A DNA stretch of 64,000 nucleotides from positions 248,001 to 312,000 of the forward strand of contig NZ_JACBFY010000005.1 of NCBI RefSeq assembly GCF_021401245.1, in the 5' to 3' direction. The number at the start of each line of letters is the position of its first letter. Positions within the stretch are counted from its first letter, which is position 1. This DNA comes from Pseudacidovorax sp. NFM-22. GTDB taxonomy: Bacteria; Pseudomonadota; Gammaproteobacteria; Burkholderiales; Burkholderiaceae_C. The notes under the pieces were generated by a model. It was not told the DNA's origin and did not search any database. It saw only the letters and a list, made by a program, of their open reading frames with translations. Shown here one piece after another: positions 53,131 through 61,940 of the stretch. Made by a program: the position numbers and the translations under genes.

Positions 53131-54057
53131 ATGGCCCATCCCGCCACCCCGTACCGCGGCATCTTCCCGGTGGTGCCCACCACCTTCACCGAGAGCGGCG
53201 AGCTCGACCTGCCCAGCCAGAAGCGCGCGCTCGACTTCATGATCGACGCGGGGGTGGACGGCCTGGCCATCCTCGCCAACTTCTCGGAGCAGTTCTCGCT
53301 GTCGGACCAGGAGCGCGAGGTGCTCACCCGCACCGCGCTGGAACATGTGGCCGGTCGCGTGCCGGTGATCGTCACCACCTCGCACTACGCCACGCGCATC
53401 TGCGCCGAGCGCAGCCGCCGCGCGCAGGACATGGGCGCCGCCATGGTGATGGTGATGCCGCCCTACCACGGCGCCACCTTCCGCGTGCCCGAGGCGCAGA
53501 TCCAGGCCTTCTACCAGCAGGTGTCGGACGCCATCGACATTCCCATCATGGTCCAGGACGCGCCCGCCAGCGGCACGGTGCTCGCGCCCGGCTTCCTGGC
53601 CCGCATGGCGCGCGAGATCGAACATGTGTCGTACTTCAAGATGGAGACCGCCGGCGCCGCCAACAAGCTGCGCGAGCTGATCCAGCTGGGCGGCGACGCC
53701 ATCGAAGGGCCCTGGGACGGCGAAGAAGCCATCACCCTGCTGGCCGACCTGCATGCCGGCGCCACGGGCGCCATGACCGGCGGCGGCTTCCCGGACGGCA
53801 TCCGCCCCATCCTGGAGGCACACCGCCGCGGGGACATGGACGGCGCCTTCGCGCACTACCAGCGCTGGCTGCCCCTGATCAACCACGAGAACCGCCAGGC
53901 CGGCATGTTGGCGGCCAAGGCGCTGATGAAGGAAGGCGGCGTGATCGCCTGCGAGGCGCCGCGACACCCGCTGCCGCCCATGCACCCGGCCACGCGCCGC
54001 GAGCTGATCGACATCGCACGGCGGCTGGATCCGCTGGTGCTGCGCTGGGGGCGGTGA
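53131..54057 (+). CDS. DapA-family dehydratase for 2-keto-3-deoxy-pentonate (L-KDA type)
   Basis: This 308-residue TIM-barrel enzyme has a Schiff-base lysine at K170 in HVSYFKMETAGAANKL and the N-terminal motif GIFPVVPTTF. The sequence type is 2-keto-3-deoxy-L-arabonate dehydratase, which yields 2-oxoglutarate semialdehyde, rather than dihydrodipicolinate synthase. Its place behind the sugar-acid dehydratase agrees. The last 90 bp (53968-54057) recur at 56375-56464 with five substitutions. The final dehydrogenase to 2-oxoglutarate is not in the window. Confidence 0.9.
   Translation: MAHPATPYRGIFPVVPTTFTESGELDLPSQKRALDFMIDAGVDGLAILANFSEQFSLSDQEREVLTRTALEHVAGRVPVIVTTSHYATRICAERSRRAQDMGAAMVMVMPPYHGATFRVPEAQIQAFYQQVSDAIDIPIMVQDAPASGTVLAPGFLARMAREIEHVSYFKMETAGAANKLRELIQLGGDAIEGPWDGEEAITLLADLHAGATGAMTGGGFPDGIRPILEAHRRGDMDGAFAHYQRWLPLINHENRQAGMLAAKALMKEGGVIACEAPRHPLPPMHPATRRELIDIARRLDPLVLRWGR
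53968..54057 (+). repeat. Copy A of a 90-bp direct repeat (3' end of the sugar-acid dehydratase gene)
   Basis: The last 29 codons and stop of the dehydratase gene align without gaps to 56375-56464 in the same orientation, 85 of 90 bases identical. The differences are in codons ACG/ACC, GCA/GCG, CGG/CCG, GAT/GCT and CGG/CGC, three of them silent. Confidence 0.9.
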
Positions 54058-54095
54058 AGGGGCGGGGCGTTGCGGGAGTGCCCGGCCATCGAAGC

Positions 54096-54197
54096 CAGAT
54101 CGACGTCCGCCGCCGTCTTGGCCTGATCGATCCGATACGGGAAAAGTCTGAACAACTCCGCGCGGGCCTGCGGCGCGAACATCACGGCAAAGGTCAT
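54096..54197 (-). pseudogene. Truncated RelE/ParE-family toxin
   Basis: ATG 54197 overlaps the antitoxin stop (ATGA), the standard toxin-antitoxin arrangement. The product begins MTFAVMFAPQARAELFRLFP, then YRIDQAKTAADVDLA, which fits the first 34 residues of a RelE/ParE toxin. After this the frame runs into sequence with no family likeness and then into the antisense of the dehydratase gene (open to 53856). The remaining two thirds of a normal 95-100-residue toxin are missing, so it is unlikely to be active. Confidence 0.6.
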
Positions 54198-54484
54198 CGC
54201 GCCTTGGCTTGCGCAACCCCCAGCTGCTTGCGCCGGCTCTCCAGACGCTGGCGCATTTCGCCGATGACCTCACCGGCAGGATGCGCCACACCCGTGCGCG
54301 AATACGCCTGCCACGCCGCCTCGCCCCGGGCATGAAACTCCGCCTCGGCGCGCCGGTACGCCACTGCGCTGCGCACGCTGTCTTCGATGAACCCGGCCAA
54401 CGACTCGCCGTCGCGAAGCAGGGACTCCAGCTCGGCGCGAAGCTCTGGCTCGACGCCTACCTCAGGAAGGATGGCTGACTTCAT
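54194..54484 (-). CDS. YlcI/YnfO-type ribbon-helix-helix antitoxin
   Basis: This 96-residue protein begins MKSAILPEVGVEPELRAELE, then SLLRDGESLAGFIEDSVRSAV, and ends in a charged helix (GEVIGEMRQRLESRRKQLG). This is the pattern of small antitoxins paired with RelE/ParE toxins, where the first part forms a ribbon-helix-helix DNA-binding dimer and the tail wraps the toxin. The toxin gene is present only as a stump (54096-54197). The antitoxin may therefore persist as a solitary repressor. It is divergent from the serine hydrolase gene. Confidence 0.75.
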   Translation of the reverse strand: MKSAILPEVGVEPELRAELESLLRDGESLAGFIEDSVRSAVAYRRAEAEFHARGEAAWQAYSRTGVAHPAGEVIGEMRQRLESRRKQLGVAQAKAR

Positions 54485-54651
54485 CCGAAAATTGTGCTTC
54501 AAGTGTGTGCATCGACACGGCGCCGCATTCCGAGTCGACAGCCCGCCGGGACACCACCCTCGCGGCCCCATCCTGCAGCCCGTCGCCGTATCCAGCGCTT
54601 GCTCGCGTCGTCGCATTCCCGCAAGATGCGGCGCACCGACCAAGGCCCAAC

Positions 54652-55734
54652 ATGCAGAACGAGACGCCATCGCGCCGAACGCTCATCTCCCGCGGATTGG
54701 CGCTCACAGCCGGGACGCTGCTGCCCCTTCCTGCCGCCATGGCGGCGGAAAGCCCGGCGGACTGGGCCGCGCCGAAGGCAGACGCCAGCGCCCAGGATGT
54801 CGCGATCCGAAGGGTTCTGGACGAAGCGCAGTCGGTGGCCGCACTCCGAAGCGTCCTGGTGGTCAGGAACGGGGACCTCGTCGCCGAACAGTACTACGGT
54901 GGCGCGACGGCCTCGGCGCTGCAAGGGGTGAACTCGGTGACCAAGAGCGTCGCATCGATGCTCGTGGGCATGGCCATCGACCAGGGCAGGATCAAGGGTC
55001 TGTCGGAGACGGTCGCTACCCTCCTGCCGTCGGCGGCGGCCAACGCGCCGGGCTCGCCCGTCCTGGCGGTCACACTCGAACAGATTCTGAGTGGCACGTC
55101 GGGGCTGGTCTACGACTTCCGGACCGGCATGGCAGCGCTGCAGGCGGCTGAAGATCCGGTCGCCTACGCACTGAGCCTCCCCGTCGATCCGGCGCAGGTC
55201 GGACGATGGGGCTACAACGACGCGGCGGTGTCGTTGCTGTCGCCCATACTCACCCAGGCGCAGGGCATGCCTGTAGATCAGTTCGCCCAGCGCGACCTGT
55301 TCGGTCCACTGGGCATCGAGCGCGTCGCGGCGGTCCGCGACAAGGCGGGTCGCTTCATGAGCTTCGGCGGTCTGCGCCTGCGCGCACGGGACCTCGCCAA
55401 GATTGCCTGGACCATGGCCGACGACGGCCGCTGGAAGGGGCGGCAGGTGGTGCCGAAGGAATGGGTGGACGCCAGCACGCGCCCTCGTGTGCCCACCACA
55501 TGGCAGGCCGGGCCCGTGAAGAACACGAGCTACGGCTACCTGTGGTTCTCAGGCAGCCTGACCGGCCGCCCGGTCTTCTGGGCCTGGGGCTACGGCGCGC
55601 AGTTTGCGCTGGTAGTGCCCTCTCTGCGACTCGCCGTGACCACGACCGCGACGAATCCGCCCGTCCGCGAGCTGGCGGCACAGAACAGCGCGGTGATGAC
55701 GGTGGTGGAGAGGATCGTGGCGGCAGCGGGATGA
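54652..55734 (+). CDS. Exported serine hydrolase of the beta-lactamase/penicillin-binding family
   Basis: This 360-residue protein has a leader with a twin arginine (PSRRTLISRGLALTAG) and cleavage near residue 31. The nucleophile motif S95-V-T-K98 lies in GVNSVTKSVAS, and the second element is Y188-N-D in GRWGYNDAAVS. The third box corresponds to WAWGYGAQFAL. This places it among class C beta-lactamase-related esterases and 6-aminohexanoate-dimer-hydrolase-like proteins, so drug resistance should not be assumed. It lies inside the segment bounded by the 90-bp repeats. ATG 54652 is the first that gives a normal leader. Confidence 0.85.
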   Translation: MQNETPSRRTLISRGLALTAGTLLPLPAAMAAESPADWAAPKADASAQDVAIRRVLDEAQSVAALRSVLVVRNGDLVAEQYYGGATASALQGVNSVTKSVASMLVGMAIDQGRIKGLSETVATLLPSAAANAPGSPVLAVTLEQILSGTSGLVYDFRTGMAALQAAEDPVAYALSLPVDPAQVGRWGYNDAAVSLLSPILTQAQGMPVDQFAQRDLFGPLGIERVAAVRDKAGRFMSFGGLRLRARDLAKIAWTMADDGRWKGRQVVPKEWVDASTRPRVPTTWQAGPVKNTSYGYLWFSGSLTGRPVFWAWGYGAQFALVVPSLRLAVTTTATNPPVRELAAQNSAVMTVVERIVAAAG

Positions 55735-55737
55735 GCG

Positions 55738-55758
55738 CCTGTGGCCGGAGCCCACAGG
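55738..55758. terminator. CCTGTGG-N7-CCACAGG hairpin between convergent genes
   Basis: A perfect 7-bp stem with a 7-base loop begins 4 bp after the serine hydrolase stop, ahead of the convergent acetyltransferase gene (ending at 55846). There is no T-run, but the position fits a terminator. Confidence 0.45.
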
Positions 55759-55845
55759 TCTCGCACCCAGTGGTGGTCGACTCTGCAGGCATCTTCTCGC
55801 GCACCGACGCCCGCGTGACGCCCGCCTTCTCGCCAAGCAGTCAGT

Positions 55846-56283
55846 TCAGCAGCGCGGCGTCGACAGCGATTTCTTCATGCAACAGAGATAGAAGCCCGGC
55901 GCATAGTCATCGATGCGGGCGTATTCCTCATAGCCATGCTTGCGATAGAACGCCGGCGCCTGCCACTCGAAGGTTTCCAGCTTGGCATGCCGGGCGCCCA
56001 GTTCAATGGCCTGCCGCTCGGCCTCGGCAAGCAGGCGGCTCCCGAGACCAGCGCCACGCGCATCGGCCTCGACGAAGAGCACGTCGATGGTGAGCCAATG
56101 GAGGAAGACGACGCTGCGCAGCCCACCCAGCAGCCGCCCGTAGCGGTCTCGCGCGTTGAGCCGGATGTACTGCTGGTCAGGATACTCACCGACGAAGCCG
56201 TAGTTGTACTGACGCAATCGGCGGCCGAGCTCGCCGGAGTGCACTTCTTCCGGGGTGGCCGTGGCAATCGTGATGTTGTCCAT
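55846..56283 (-). CDS. GNAT-family N-acetyltransferase
   Basis: This 145-residue protein carries the acetyl-CoA-binding motif A as EADARGAGLGSRLLAEAERQA, followed by LGARHAKLETFEWQAPAFYRKHGYEEY. It starts at ATG 56283 (MDNITIATATPEEV). The substrate is not evident. It lies in the segment between the two 90-bp repeats and reads towards the serine hydrolase. Confidence 0.85.
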   Translation of the reverse strand: MDNITIATATPEEVHSGELGRRLRQYNYGFVGEYPDQQYIRLNARDRYGRLLGGLRSVVFLHWLTIDVLFVEADARGAGLGSRLLAEAERQAIELGARHAKLETFEWQAPAFYRKHGYEEYARIDDYAPGFYLCCMKKSLSTPRC

Positions 56284-56374
56284 CGTGAGGAACCGGGGTG
56301 GATTCGGCGGCGATCTGCCGCTGGACGAGGCTGTCGGCGCGAGCATAGACCTGAGCGCCGCACCCTGCACCCAT

Positions 56375-56464
56375 CCGCTGCCGCCCATGCACCCGGCCAC
56401 CCGCCGCGAGCTGATCGACATCGCGCGGCCGCTGGCTCCGCTGGTGCTGCGCTGGGGGCGCTGA
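56375..56464 (+). pseudogene. Copy B of the 90-bp repeat: orphan 3' end of a DapA-family dehydratase gene
   Basis: These 90 bases encode PLPPMHPATRRELIDIARPL and so on to the stop, matching the C-terminus of the dehydratase at 53131-54057 (94% identical in DNA, 27 of 29 residues). Upstream of it no part of the rest of that gene is found; the match fades a few codons further up (HPLPP preceded by an unlike APCT). It is the remnant of a second copy or of a homologous gene. Confidence 0.85.
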
Positions 56465-56485
56465 GCAGCGCCCCATCCGTCAGCC

Positions 56486-58093
<1,608 letters not shown>

Positions 58094-58103
58094 GGATACC
58101 TTC

Positions 58104-59303
58104 TCACAGGCCCAGCACATGCTTGGCCATGATGTTCTTCTGCACTTCAGTACTGCCGCCGTAGATGGTCATGGCCCGGCAGAACTGGTAGCTCGCCACC
58201 GGCCCCAGCGCATGCGCGGGCCCCAGCAGCGGTGTCTCGCCGTCGCCGAACAGCCAGTCGGGCTGGAAGCGCTGCGCATCGGGTCCGCTGGCCATGACCC
58301 GCAGCTCGGTGATGCGCTGGGCGATCTCGGTGCCCCGGATCTTGATGAAGGACGAGGTGCCCGGCGCCGCCGCCTGGCCCGCCTGCGCGTCGGAGAGCAG
58401 GCGCAGCAGCCCGATCTCCAGCGCCTTGAACTGCGCCTCCACCTGCGCCAGTTCGCGCGCGAAGGCGGGGTCGTCGATCAGCCGGCGGCCGCCACTGCCC
58501 CCCTCGGCCGCCACCTCGCGCAGCCGCGCGAGCTCCTGGGTGATGAAGCGCAGGTTCGCGTTCTCCACCCGCTCATGCGCGAGCAGGAACTTGGCGTAGG
58601 TCCAGCCGCGGTCGACTTCGCCGATGAGGTTCTCGCGCGGCACGCGCACGTCGTCGAAGAAGACCGCGTTGAGGTAGTGCCGGCCGTCCATCATGCGGAT
58701 CGGCTGCACCTGCACCCCCGGTGTCTTCATGTCGATCAGCAGGAAGGAGATGCCCGCCTGCTTCGGCCCTTCGGTGCTGGTGCGCACGAGGCAGAACATC
58801 CAGTCGGCGAAGTGCGCGTACGAGGTCCAGATCTTCTGGCCGTTGACGAGGAAGTGATCGCCCCGGTCCAGCGCCTGCGTCTTGAGCGCGGCCAGGTCCG
58901 AACCGGCACCCGGCTCCGAATAGCCCTGGCACCACCACACGGACGAGTCGCGGATGGCGGGCAGGTGCTGCGCCTTCTGCGCCTCGGTGCCGAAGGTGTA
59001 GATCACCGGCCCGACCATCGCGGGGCCGAAGACCTGCAGCTCGGGGCAGTGCATCTCGCCGGCCACGCGGTTGAAGATCAGCGTGTGCAGGGCGCTCCAG
59101 TCCAGGCCGCCCTGGGCCCGCGGCCAGGCGCCGGTGAACCAGCCGCGCCGGGCCAGGATCTGCTGCCAGCGCATGAAGTCGTCGCGCGCCAGGGTGCGGT
59201 CCAGCCGCACCTTCTCGCGGATGTCCGCCGGCAGTTCGGCGGCGATGAAGGCCCGCACCTCGGCTTCGAAGGCGCGGTCCTGGTCGCTCAGGCGGAGGTC
59301 CAT
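58104..59303 (-). CDS. Acyl-CoA dehydrogenase (large, 399 residues)
   Basis: This flavoprotein of the acyl-CoA dehydrogenase family has GYSEPGAGSDLAALKT, VNGQKIWTSYAHFADWMF and the C-terminal signature MTIYGGSTEVQKNIMAKHVLG, which contacts FAD. Together with the next-upstream gene it probably makes a heteromeric dehydrogenase, as in pimeloyl-CoA and steroid side-chain systems where two unlike subunits are encoded side by side. The gap between them is 10 bp. Confidence 0.92.
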   Translation of the reverse strand: MDLRLSDQDRAFEAEVRAFIAAELPADIREKVRLDRTLARDDFMRWQQILARRGWFTGAWPRAQGGLDWSALHTLIFNRVAGEMHCPELQVFGPAMVGPVIYTFGTEAQKAQHLPAIRDSSVWWCQGYSEPGAGSDLAALKTQALDRGDHFLVNGQKIWTSYAHFADWMFCLVRTSTEGPKQAGISFLLIDMKTPGVQVQPIRMMDGRHYLNAVFFDDVRVPRENLIGEVDRGWTYAKFLLAHERVENANLRFITQELARLREVAAEGGSGGRRLIDDPAFARELAQVEAQFKALEIGLLRLLSDAQAGQAAAPGTSSFIKIRGTEIAQRITELRVMASGPDAQRFQPDWLFGDGETPLLGPAHALGPVASYQFCRAMTIYGGSTEVQKNIMAKHVLGL

Positions 59304-59313
59304 CGTGCGGGCC

Positions 59314-60450
59314 TCACTGCGCCATGTAGCGCTCGGCGTGCCAGTCGGCGTCGCCGAAGCCCAGGCGGATCATCGACAGGCGCTTGAAGTAGTGGCCCAC
59401 GGCCAGTTCCTCGGTCACGCCCATGGCGCCGTGCATCTGCACCGCCTCCTGCCCGACCAGGCGGGCCGTGCGGTCGATCTCCATCTTGGCGGCCGACAGC
59501 GCGCGGCGGCGCGCCGGGGCGTCGGCCTCGCGCAGCATCAGCGCCGCGTACAGCGCCATGGACCGCGCCTCGTCCAGCGCGATGGTCATGTCGACCATGC
59601 GGTGCTGCAGCGCCTGGTTGGTGCCGATGGGCCGGCCGAACTGCTGCCGGGTCTTGAGGTAGTCGAGCGTGGTGTCCACCAGCACCGCCATGGCGCCGAC
59701 CGCCTCGGCGGCGAGCGCGGCGATGCCGTGGTCGACCACCCGCTCCAGCGCATCGCCCACCTCCGTCCCGTCGGCCGGCACCAGCCGGCGCGACGCATCC
59801 ACCGTCACGCCGTCCAGGCGCAGGTCGGCCGCGCGCTGCCCATCGTGCATGGCATAGGCCGTGCGCGACAGGCCCGGCGCATCCGCATCGACCACGAAGG
59901 CCTGCAACCCGGCGCGCTCTCCGGGCGCGCCGGCGCTGCGGGCGATCACCACCAGGGCTTCGGCGCAGTCGCCGCCGTAGACCAGCGCCTTCGTGCCGTC
60001 CAGGCGCCAGACGCCGCCTTCCTGGCGTGCCGTCGCGGCGATGTGGAAGGGGTCGTAGCGCGAGCCCGGCTCGGCATAGGCCAGGGCCAGGCGCAGCTCG
60101 CCGGCCATCATGGGCTGCAGCCATTCGGCCTTCTGCGCCTCGCTGCCGATCAGGCTGAGCAGGCCGCCGCCCAGCACCACGCTGGCCAGGTAGGGCTCGA
60201 GCAGCAGGCCGCGGCCCACGCCCTCCATGACGATGCCGGTGTCCACCGCATCGCCGCCGATGCCGCCCTCGGCCTCGGAGAAGGGGATGGCCAGCCAGCC
60301 GAAGTCGGCATAGCGGCGCCAGCAGTCGGCGGCATGGCCGAGCTCGCTGGCGGCCACGCGCCGCCGGTGGCTGAAGTCGTAGGCCTCGCGCACGAAGCGC
60401 TCCACGCTCTCGCGCAGCTGGTGTTGTTCGGGGGTGTATTGCAGGTCCAT
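59314..60450 (-). CDS. Acyl-CoA dehydrogenase (small, 378 residues)
   Basis: This second acyl-CoA dehydrogenase-fold protein begins MDLQYTPEQHQLRESVERFV. It has YAEPGSRYDPFHIAATARQEGG and WRLDGTKALVYGGDCAEALVV in the middle domain, and the C-terminal QMHGAMGVTEELAVGHYFKRL. It is shorter and more divergent than its neighbour, the usual pattern for the partner subunit of an alpha2beta2 dehydrogenase. It is encoded between the transporter ATPase LivF and the first dehydrogenase. Confidence 0.9.
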   Translation of the reverse strand: MDLQYTPEQHQLRESVERFVREAYDFSHRRRVAASELGHAADCWRRYADFGWLAIPFSEAEGGIGGDAVDTGIVMEGVGRGLLLEPYLASVVLGGGLLSLIGSEAQKAEWLQPMMAGELRLALAYAEPGSRYDPFHIAATARQEGGVWRLDGTKALVYGGDCAEALVVIARSAGAPGERAGLQAFVVDADAPGLSRTAYAMHDGQRAADLRLDGVTVDASRRLVPADGTEVGDALERVVDHGIAALAAEAVGAMAVLVDTTLDYLKTRQQFGRPIGTNQALQHRMVDMTIALDEARSMALYAALMLREADAPARRRALSAAKMEIDRTARLVGQEAVQMHGAMGVTEELAVGHYFKRLSMIRLGFGDADWHAERYMAQ

Positions 60451-60469
60451 GGTCGGTGTCGCTCGGCAG

Positions 60470-61174
60470 TCACAGCGCCAGGTAGCGCTGCTGGATCTCG
60501 GGGTGGCGGTCGAAGGCGGCCCAGTCGCCCTCGAAGACGAGGCGGCCGGTGTCGATGACGTAGACGTGGTCGGTGCAGCGGCGGGCGAACCAGATGTTCT
60601 GCTCGCACAGCAGCAGGGCCACGCCGTTGTCGGTGCAGCTGCGCACCAGGTCGTGGGCCATCTCCTCCACGATGATGGGCGCCAGGCCCTCGGTGGGTTC
60701 GTCCAGCAGCAGCAGACGCGGATGGGCGGCCATGGCCCGCGCCACGGCCAGCAGCTGCTGCTGCCCGCCGCTGAGCTGCCCGCCGTGGCGCTGCAGCAGG
60801 CTGGCCAGCATGGGAAAGCGCTGCACGATCTCGTCCACCGGCACGGCGGGCCGTCCCGGGCCGGCGCCGTAGCGGGCCATGGCGATGTTCTCGGCCACGG
60901 TCAGGTGGGTGAAGATGCGGCGGTCCTCCGGCACCAGCGACAGGCCCAGCCGGGTGCGCCGGTGCGTGGGCAGCGCGGCCAGGTCCTGGCCGTCGAAGCG
61001 CACGGTGCCGCGCACGCGCGGCCCGGCATTCATGACGCTCTTGAGCAGCGTCGACTTGCCTGCGCCATTGCGGCCCAGCAGCGCCACGCGCTGGCCGGCC
61101 GCCACCGACAGCCGCAGGCCGAAGAGGATGTGGCTGTCGCCATAGAAGGCGTCCAGGTCGCGCAGATCAAGCAT
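60470..61174 (-). CDS. livF: Branched-chain-type ABC transporter ATP-binding protein LivF
   Basis: This 234-residue ATPase has [18 protein letters not shown], signature GGQLSGGQQQLLAVARAMA and LLLLDEPTEGLAP. LivF-type proteins act with LivG under a LivHM channel to import branched-chain amino acids or, in catabolic operons, aromatic and alicyclic acids. It overlaps livG by 8 bp and precedes the dehydrogenase genes by 19 bp. Confidence 0.94.
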   Translation of the reverse strand: MLDLRDLDAFYGDSHILFGLRLSVAAGQRVALLGRNGAGKSTLLKSVMNAGPRVRGTVRFDGQDLAALPTHRRTRLGLSLVPEDRRIFTHLTVAENIAMARYGAGPGRPAVPVDEIVQRFPMLASLLQRHGGQLSGGQQQLLAVARAMAAHPRLLLLDEPTEGLAPIIVEEMAHDLVRSCTDNGVALLLCEQNIWFARRCTDHVYVIDTGRLVFEGDWAAFDRHPEIQQRYLAL

Positions 61175-61940
61175 GGACCATCTCCTTGCCGAGGTAGACC
61201 TCGCGCACCCGCGGATCGGCCCGCACGGCCTCGACGCTGCCCGTGGACACCACCTCGCCGTAGTTCATCACCATGATCCGGTCGGCCAGGCCGAAGACCA
61301 CGTCCATGTCGTGCTCGGTCATCACCACGGTGATGCCGCGCTCGCGCTGCATGCGGGCGATGAGCGCGGCCACGTCCGCCCGGTCGCTGGGGGACATGCC
61401 CGCCGTGGGCTCGTCCAGCATCAGGATGGCGGGCCGGCCCGCCAGGGCGATGGCGAACTCCAGCCGCTTCTTGTCGCCATGCGACAGGAAGCGCGCGCCC
61501 TGCTGCGCATGCCCGGCGAGGCGCAGGTCGGCCAGCAGCGCCATCGCCTCGTCCCGGATGTCGGGCGACGGCGCGCAGCGCCGCCACGCGCCGAGCGGCT
61601 CGCCGGTGTGGCGCCGCCGCGCCTCGATGGCGACCACGACGTTGTCCAGCACATCGAAGTCGGCGAACACCCGCGCCACCTGGAAGGTGCGGCCGAAGCC
61701 GCGGCGCACCCGCTCGTGCGACGGCAGGCGGGTGACGTCCTCGCCCTTGAAGCGGATGCTGCCGCCGTTGCAGGCGACCTCGCCCGTCATCACCCGGAAC
61801 ATGGTCGTCTTGCCCGCCCCGTTGGGGCCGATGATGGCGAACACCTGCCCGGGCTCGACCGCCAGGCTGACGCCGCGCAGCACCTCGATGGGGCCGTAGT
61901 TCTTGCGCACCTGGCTCACTTCCAGCAAGGCGCCGCTCAT
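61167..61940 (-). CDS. livG: Branched-chain-type ABC transporter ATP-binding protein LivG
   Basis: This 257-residue ATPase has IIGPNGAGKTTMFRVMTG, a variant signature FLSHGDKKRLEFAIALA (His and Asp-Lys-Lys in place of YGQQR) and ILMLDEPTAGMSPSDR. The extra segment with RRHTGEPLGAWRR is the LivG-type insertion. It starts at 61940, overlapping the permease gene by 4 bp, and overlaps livF at the other end. Confidence 0.94.
   Translation of the reverse strand: MSGALLEVSQVRKNYGPIEVLRGVSLAVEPGQVFAIIGPNGAGKTTMFRVMTGEVACNGGSIRFKGEDVTRLPSHERVRRGFGRTFQVARVFADFDVLDNVVVAIEARRRHTGEPLGAWRRCAPSPDIRDEAMALLADLRLAGHAQQGARFLSHGDKKRLEFAIALAGRPAILMLDEPTAGMSPSDRADVAALIARMQRERGITVVMTEHDMDVVFGLADRIMVMNYGEVVSTGSVEAVRADPRVREVYLGKEMVHA

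Noticed and set aside
51318-53378. Open frame of 686 codons on the minus strand
   Set aside because: It is antisense to the IlvD/Edd dehydratase, whose cysteine and lysine motifs are unmistakable. The antisense product has the usual His/Gln/Arg-rich composition of shadows.
53131-54057. Dihydrodipicolinate synthase
   Set aside because: The fold is DapA-like, but the sequence around the Schiff-base lysine (SYFKMETAGAANKL) and the position after a sugar-acid dehydratase fit a keto-deoxy-acid dehydratase.
53856-54095. Continuation of the toxin frame into the antisense of the sugar-acid dehydratase
   Set aside because: No RelE/ParE likeness remains after residue 34, and the rest is dictated by the dehydratase gene on the other strand. 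I therefore treat only 54096-54197 as the toxin relic.
54652-55734. Antibiotic-resistance class C beta-lactamase
   Set aside because: SxxK is present, but the second motif is YND rather than YxN with the usual spacing, and the third box is WGYG rather than KTG. An esterase-type serine hydrolase is more likely.
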